Position numbers and translations under genes: made by a program
Source: Cryptomeria japonica
Taxonomy: Eukaryota > Streptophyta > Pinopsida > Cupressales > Cupressaceae
Length of the DNA stretch: 64,000 bases
Reading direction: 5' to 3'
Assembly (NCBI RefSeq): GCF_030272615.1
Contig: NC_081409.1
Location: 648,242,468-648,306,467, forward strand
Part shown: positions 60,013-64,000 of the stretch, one piece after another
Layout of the letters: each line of letters begins with the position of its first letter
How positions within the stretch are numbered: the stretch's first letter is position 1
Notes under the pieces: model-generated
Seen by the model: the letters and a program-made list of their open reading frames with translations, nothing else
What the model was told of the DNA's origin: nothing
The model's database searches: none

Positions 60013-60170
60013 CAACTTGTAACACAACTCAAGTTCTCAAAAACCATATCAAAACTTGTAAAACAACTCAAGTACCAAAATCACATAAACTTGTAAAACA
60101 ACTCAAGTTTCCCACCCATATCAGCTTGTAACACAACTCAAGTTTCCAACCCATATCGGCTTGTAATACA
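60013..60170 (+). repeat. ~40-bp tandem repeat (cttgtaa(c/a)acaactcaag)
   Basis: Four to five units of cttgtaacacaactcaag followed by tttccaacccatatc or a variant. A pair of atcgaatctggggcat words at 60336-60378 follows. These are the last minisatellites before the polypurine tract. Confidence 0.92.
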
Positions 60171-60494
60171 CATCAGGCTTCATACATCGAACTTGAAATA
60201 GAACACACAAATAAATCATATTTTGATCAAAACAACACATTGATATCTACATAACTTGAAATATCTCACATCAAAACAAGTTATACCGACACTCATATTG
60301 GACAACTACATCAAATCTGGCATCACCATCAAAATATCGAATCTGGGGCATCACACATCAAATATCGAATCTGGGGCATGACTGGCAAATCAAAAGAGCA
60401 ACACAAAAAAATTGCATTTGATCATAAATCACAAAAACACATCATTTTCTTTGAAATAACATGTGCACACATGTCACTTCAAAGAGGGGCAAAA

Positions 60495-61973
60495 TGTAGA
60501 CGTATAAAAATGACCATATTCCTAAATGAATATTTTATGTTCATTTCCCTATTTAATTAAATCCAATTTAATTAAATTATCCACATTCTTCTATTTTATT
60601 AAGTAAATTACTCAATTTATTTAAATAAAATTTATTATACCCATTTAATGAATAAATCATTTTATTCAATTAAATCCTCCTATCCACTTTTAATTAAATT
60701 CAAATTTAATTAAATAGTTATCCTGAATTGAATAAATCAAATTTATTTAATTTCTCCAAATTACAACCAAATTGAATGAAAATCATTTATTTCAATTAAA
60801 TCCTATTATCCCCCCATCCACTTGCAAAATCCCAAACCCATTTCTAATCCCTTCTAGAATCTTCTAATCACTTCTAATTAACCTAACCCCTCCTCTAAAC
60901 TTTGTCACATCCCTAAGCAAAGGGAAGTCACTTCTCAAAACCTCAAAGTCTTTGATAACCATTAAAGGCTTTCAACCTTCAACCACTAAATGTCTCAAAG
61001 TTTTTGATAACCTATGAAAGCTTCTAACCTTCAACCACTTAATCCACAAAGTCTCCAATAACCATTAATGGTTAACCCAAACCCTCCTACATGGTTAAAA
61101 CATTTGTTTTGACTCAACCTCTACCCAACCCAAGGGTCTCATCAGGCCTTTAATGCTTTGACCATGATTATCTCTTAATCATTTGCACAAAGGTTTATCC
61201 TTGGATTAACTCCTAATCCAGTGGGTAATCCTAACTTAGACTTGACCCTTAGCCTCTAGATAACTATGAGGTCTTCTCAGGCATTCAATGCCTCCAACCC
61301 CTTCTTTCAAACCAATCTTATGTTGACATTTGTCACCATGTCATTGGTGCAAATTGTGCACATGGATCCCCAACTTTCAAACTTGGCCCTTGATTAAACC
61401 TTTTAATCCTGACCATCCATTGCCCTATTTGTGCTATAAATAGAGCTCTCATTCCTCCATTTTTAACAATCATCCTTCAAATTTGTAGCATCACACTTAT
61501 GCTCAAATATATTCAAGCTTTCATTTCATATATGCTCATCATTTAGCCTCTCTTTAAATTAGGAAGTAGACTAAATATGCATGTTAGATTACTTTCTTTA
61601 TCATTTTAGTTCAATCATAGACTAAATATAGTATGCTAGGATAGTATTCATACTAATCTTGTCATCTTATCATTTAGATTATTGCATTTTAGAATCATAC
61701 CTAGCTTAATATCCATTTCATACTAAAATCTATCAAAGCATCTCTCGTTCTCATATTTGCCATCCCTAAACCATTTTGCTCAGTAATCTGAGAGCAAAAA
61801 CATTGGTTTGAGGGACATTGTGAGATAGAGAACCATGGGACCCTCCTTGGGAAGCTGAGTAATACTACGTTACCCCATAGCTAGCACCAAGAAGTCCTCT
61901 GTGTGTGTGTGGACTAGTATTTAGCAAATATTTTCACATATTAAGTTTTATTCGCCCACTTTTCCGGCATACA
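60495..61973 (+). repeat. LTR of element B (1,479 bp)
   Basis: It starts TGTAGACG directly after aaagaggggcaaaa (polypurine tract) and ends GCATACA directly before the primer-site-like TGGCACCCACCG, so a TG...CA LTR has internal sequence on both sides. Its first 300 bp are an alternation of aattaaat and ttatttaa words. A TATA box lies at 61434-61443. Only one copy of this LTR is present in the window. Confidence 0.88.
61434..61443 (+). promoter_or_regulatory. TATA box of the element B LTR
   Basis: ctataaatag, followed by agctctcattcctcc, matches the plant TATA consensus. It lies ~540 bases before the LTR end, so transcription would start near 61470 and give a long R-U5. Confidence 0.75.
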
Positions 61974-61977
61974 TTTC

Positions 61978-61995
61978 TGGCACCCACCGTGCGGC
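61978..61995 (+). other. Putative primer-binding site of element B
   Basis: TGGCACCCACCGTGCGGC four bases after the LTR end resembles the ggcgcccaccgtgggg-type text found after LTRs of many plant Gypsy elements. It differs from the site of element A, so A and B belong to different families. Confidence 0.6.
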
Positions 61996-62118
61996 TAAAC
62001 CCCATATATAAAATCGGTTTTTGAATTTAACCATTTTTGCAGGTTCGCAGGAAACAGGAATCAACGCATGGGAAACATTCCCTAGCGCATCCAGCTAACA
62101 GTCTAGCGCGTCTCGCCT

Positions 62119-62506
62119 ACTGGTCGTTTCATGATTGTGGATTGTAAGGAGCATAACGCATTCCAGTTCTCAAAGATGGATGGAGAAATTTTACCAATCC
62201 CAGTCAATGGGATTCATCTCAAAGCATGCTTTTGAGCCAGGTTTTCCTAATAAGTGCTTTGCACATTTTTTCCTGTTTTCTTGTGTTTTCCAGTTCTGTT
62301 TTTGTTTCAGCAAAGCCCTTTGTTTGTGTTTTAAAATATGTTGCTTTACCCCTCACTCTATTCAGGTTCAGTGCTCCTACTAAATAACTCACTGATGAAT
62401 TTTCAGTGTAATCACATAGCAAAAACATTGGATTTGAATAGAGTCAGAGATATGAAGTTTTAATCAAAATTATTTAAGGGACGGGATTGTTATTCTGAAA
62501 CCTTAT
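62119..62506 (+). repeat. 388-bp end-of-integrase segment, right copy
   Basis: Duplicate of 52108-52495 on the other side of element B. Here the integrase frame has CAG instead of TAG. After 62506 it continues into aattatcaaaagagcc, which is not present after the left copy. Confidence 0.95.
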
Positions 62507-64000
62507 AATTATCAAAAGAGCCTCATTGTTAAAGGTAGAGGGGGAATTTTATAACAGATTTCTTTTTATGCCTAAAGCTAAAAATGACTTTTGAAAGGGA
62601 CATGATTAATTCATGAAACCTTTATAGTCATAAATGTGAAAGAAATACAGTTGGGTTTCTTGCTTTGTCAGTTTTGTTTTCCCAAAAGTGCACTTGCACA
62701 TTTGAGGTTTTGCCTAAAAACCTCCTTAGTTTTCTAGTCTGCTGTTTCATTTTGCTGTCAGGCTATGTTTTGAGTTCAAGAGATTTTATTGATTCCTAAA
62801 GCTGAAAAATGACTCTATCCGCCCAATGGACTGATTAGGCTACTGGTTTCCTTATGACTAGCAGGCAGACATGAAGCAGAAATTGCCAAAAATGTTACTG
62901 AAATTTTCATTATATTTACAATTCAATGTAAGTACCTAGGCAAAGATTACGGGCACATAAATGAAATCTTTCAATTGTTATTTTATTTATTATATTTTAT
63001 ACAGTTGAAATGATTACGAGAAGTAATATATAGAGCAAAAGAAAGGATTACGAGAAGTAATCTACAGAGAAAAAGAAAGGATTATGAGAAGTAATCTACA
63101 AATAAATTTTCTCTCACACAAGACCATGAGAGTAATCCTTACTTTCCTATGCAAAGGAGAAAAACTGAATTAAATAAACCAAATGCATAGATAAGATAAA
63201 AAAGGAACCAGCCATTGCCTGGGGGTATATGGCTAGCATAAATCTGCTCTCGAAGTCATTGGTCTGCATTTTTGAAATCCTTTCTCTTCAAATCTCCTCC
63301 TTGTCCTGAAAAAGTGAAAAAGTGAAGTGGGTTAGATCAAAAGATCTAAGAAATGACTAAATGTCTACTTATCTTACCTATACATTTGCACCGTTTAATC
63401 AAGCTCCCATTGACAGAAAAAAATAAGCATCTTGGAAGACAAAGAATAAAAGGCCATCTTCATTGCTTGGAGAATTATTGTTTTTCTAACTGTTTGTTTA
63501 ATGTGCAGAGACAGGTAAAGAATTGAAAATTTCAGAGGGTTTATTATGAGTGGGGTTAAATGAGGCTCCCACAAGGGTTGAGCCCAGCTCATAGAAACCA
63601 TGTGATTGTTTAGAGAGTACTTGCAGGTATATATAGGAAGCATAAGATGGTGTGAAAGCAGCCATGGAGATGCAGGAAGAAAGCCTAAGTTCAGGAGTCT
63701 GAAGGAATATGCCAAGCAATTGCCAATATTACAAATGGAAAGGAAGGCCATATCTATATTGGAAGCACAAGTAAAGTTGAAGCTGTAGTAACTAATTCTA
63801 ATGCAAAAAATAAAAGGCATTAGAATGCTTTCAAGATCTTTTCAATCAAATGTGTGAAGAAGGTGAGACGTACATAGCACAAGTTGTGCTTAAACAATAC
63901 TTATCAACAAATTTTCATCCAAGAATTTCATTTTCAGAAAGTGTAGATTTTCAGAAAATCAAGCAAGTTTAGCAAGTTTATCAATAAGGAATAATTGCAG
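62507..64000. other. Probable 3' UTR of element A, then unassigned sequence
   Basis: A purine tract, agaggggg (62536-62543), lies 30 bases in but no LTR start follows it directly. The rest is non-coding up to the repeat at 63012. At 63395-63820 and 63606-63788 overlapping frames on opposite strands reach 141 and 60 codons with no recognised domain, so neither is called a gene. The plus-strand one (SLKEYAKQLPILQMERKAI) has a soluble, helical look and could be an old exon fragment. Confidence 0.45.
63012..63106 (+). repeat. 34-bp tandem repeat with inverted-repeat core, three units
   Basis: Units start at 63012, 63046 and 63080. Each holds gattacgagaagtaatc, whose ends gattac and gtaatc are complementary and can form a 6-bp stem with a 5-base loop, followed by tacagagaaaaagaaag. 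The third unit has gattatg. A single gattacggg occurs upstream at 62946. Confidence 0.9.

Larger units (their letters stand above)
52496..62118 (+). mobile_element. Element B: non-autonomous Gypsy-type element in permuted, single-LTR form
   Basis: The insert runs: leader tandem repeats (52498-52968), non-coding leader (53.0-54.4 kb), a minisatellite-rich region (54.9-60.4 kb), a polypurine tract aaagaggggcaaaa (60481-60494), one LTR (60495-61973), a primer-site-like TGGCACCCACCGTGCGGC (61978-61995), and the start of the leader repeats (to 62122). Its borders are therefore not LTR ends but a point inside the leader array: the text ending ctactg at 62122 continues naturally into tttagcgcg at 52498. 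No gag or pol is present. Both sides are flanked by the same 388-bp segment of element A. Low-complexity frames such as 55268-55948 are Ser/Pro/Asn-rich by-products of the minisatellites. Confidence 0.8.

Noticed and set aside
55751-60170. Direct-repeat arrays as a possible CRISPR
   Set aside because: Units are adjacent without unique spacers, variable in length, and lie in a plant retroelement.
63395-63820. 141-codon minus-strand frame, hydrophobic, near the window end
   Set aside because: Opposite-strand shadow of a helical plus-strand frame; neither has a recognised domain, so no gene was called.
62543-64000. Possible 3' LTR of element A after the agaggggg tract
   Set aside because: No TG start follows the tract and I find no match to 44441-45998, so an LTR call is not supported.

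Overview
The window looks like intergenic heterochromatin from a large plant nuclear genome, most likely a gymnosperm and probably a conifer. The reasons are its high A+T, old nested LTR retrotransposons, plant initiator-Met primer-binding sites (TGGTATCAGAGC), TG...CA LTRs carrying a recurrent gtcattgatg(t/g)caa word, and no recognisable single-copy host gene. The assignment rests on family resemblance only. I see no rRNA, convincing tRNA, CRISPR array or bacterial-style operon.

Layout. 1-6.6 kb: a repeat-rich stretch with a 102-bp tandem triplet, followed by a small non-autonomous LTR element (2659-6084) whose single ORF was split by a 1.49-kb hAT transposon (3388-4879, 8-bp TSD gttgagac). 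6.2-26.5 kb: decayed sequence with LTR remnants (about 9.7, 13.4 and 16.3 kb) and microsatellites. 26561-27374: a clean solo LTR (TSD aatat). 29247-35892: a complete 6.6-kb non-autonomous LTR element (TSD catat) inside an older minus-strand LTR. It carries a four-zinc-knuckle Gag and a decayed ~1,100-codon ORF with no recognisable pol domain. 36.4-40 kb: the 3' LTR of a minus-strand element, with a 2.0-kb TRIM/SMART-like element (37772-39803) inserted next to its polypurine tract. 41.3-44.2 kb: a Gypsy fragment (protease, G-patch-like domain) cut by a 1.33-kb solo LTR (42056-43384, TSD caacc).

45.4-64 kb holds the most interesting structure. Element A is a Ty3/Gypsy element in the order gag, protease, RNase H, reverse transcriptase, degenerate native RNase H, integrase. 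The RNase H placed before RT keeps its four acidic catalytic positions, although one stop codon interrupts it. The native RNase H after RT appears to have lost two. Element A is interrupted by element B (52496-62118), a non-autonomous Gypsy-type element with one LTR (60495-61973) lying inside it rather than at its ends. B begins and ends inside the same tandemly repeated leader, as though a one-LTR circle had been opened there. A 388-bp piece of A flanks B on both sides at about 96% identity. B's internal region is a chain of minisatellites, like the hypervariable 3' UTR described for Tat/Ogre elements.

No element looks intact: every coding region carries stops or frameshifts. Clear target-site duplications let part of the nesting order be read directly. 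All alignments were made by eye, so divergence counts are approximate.
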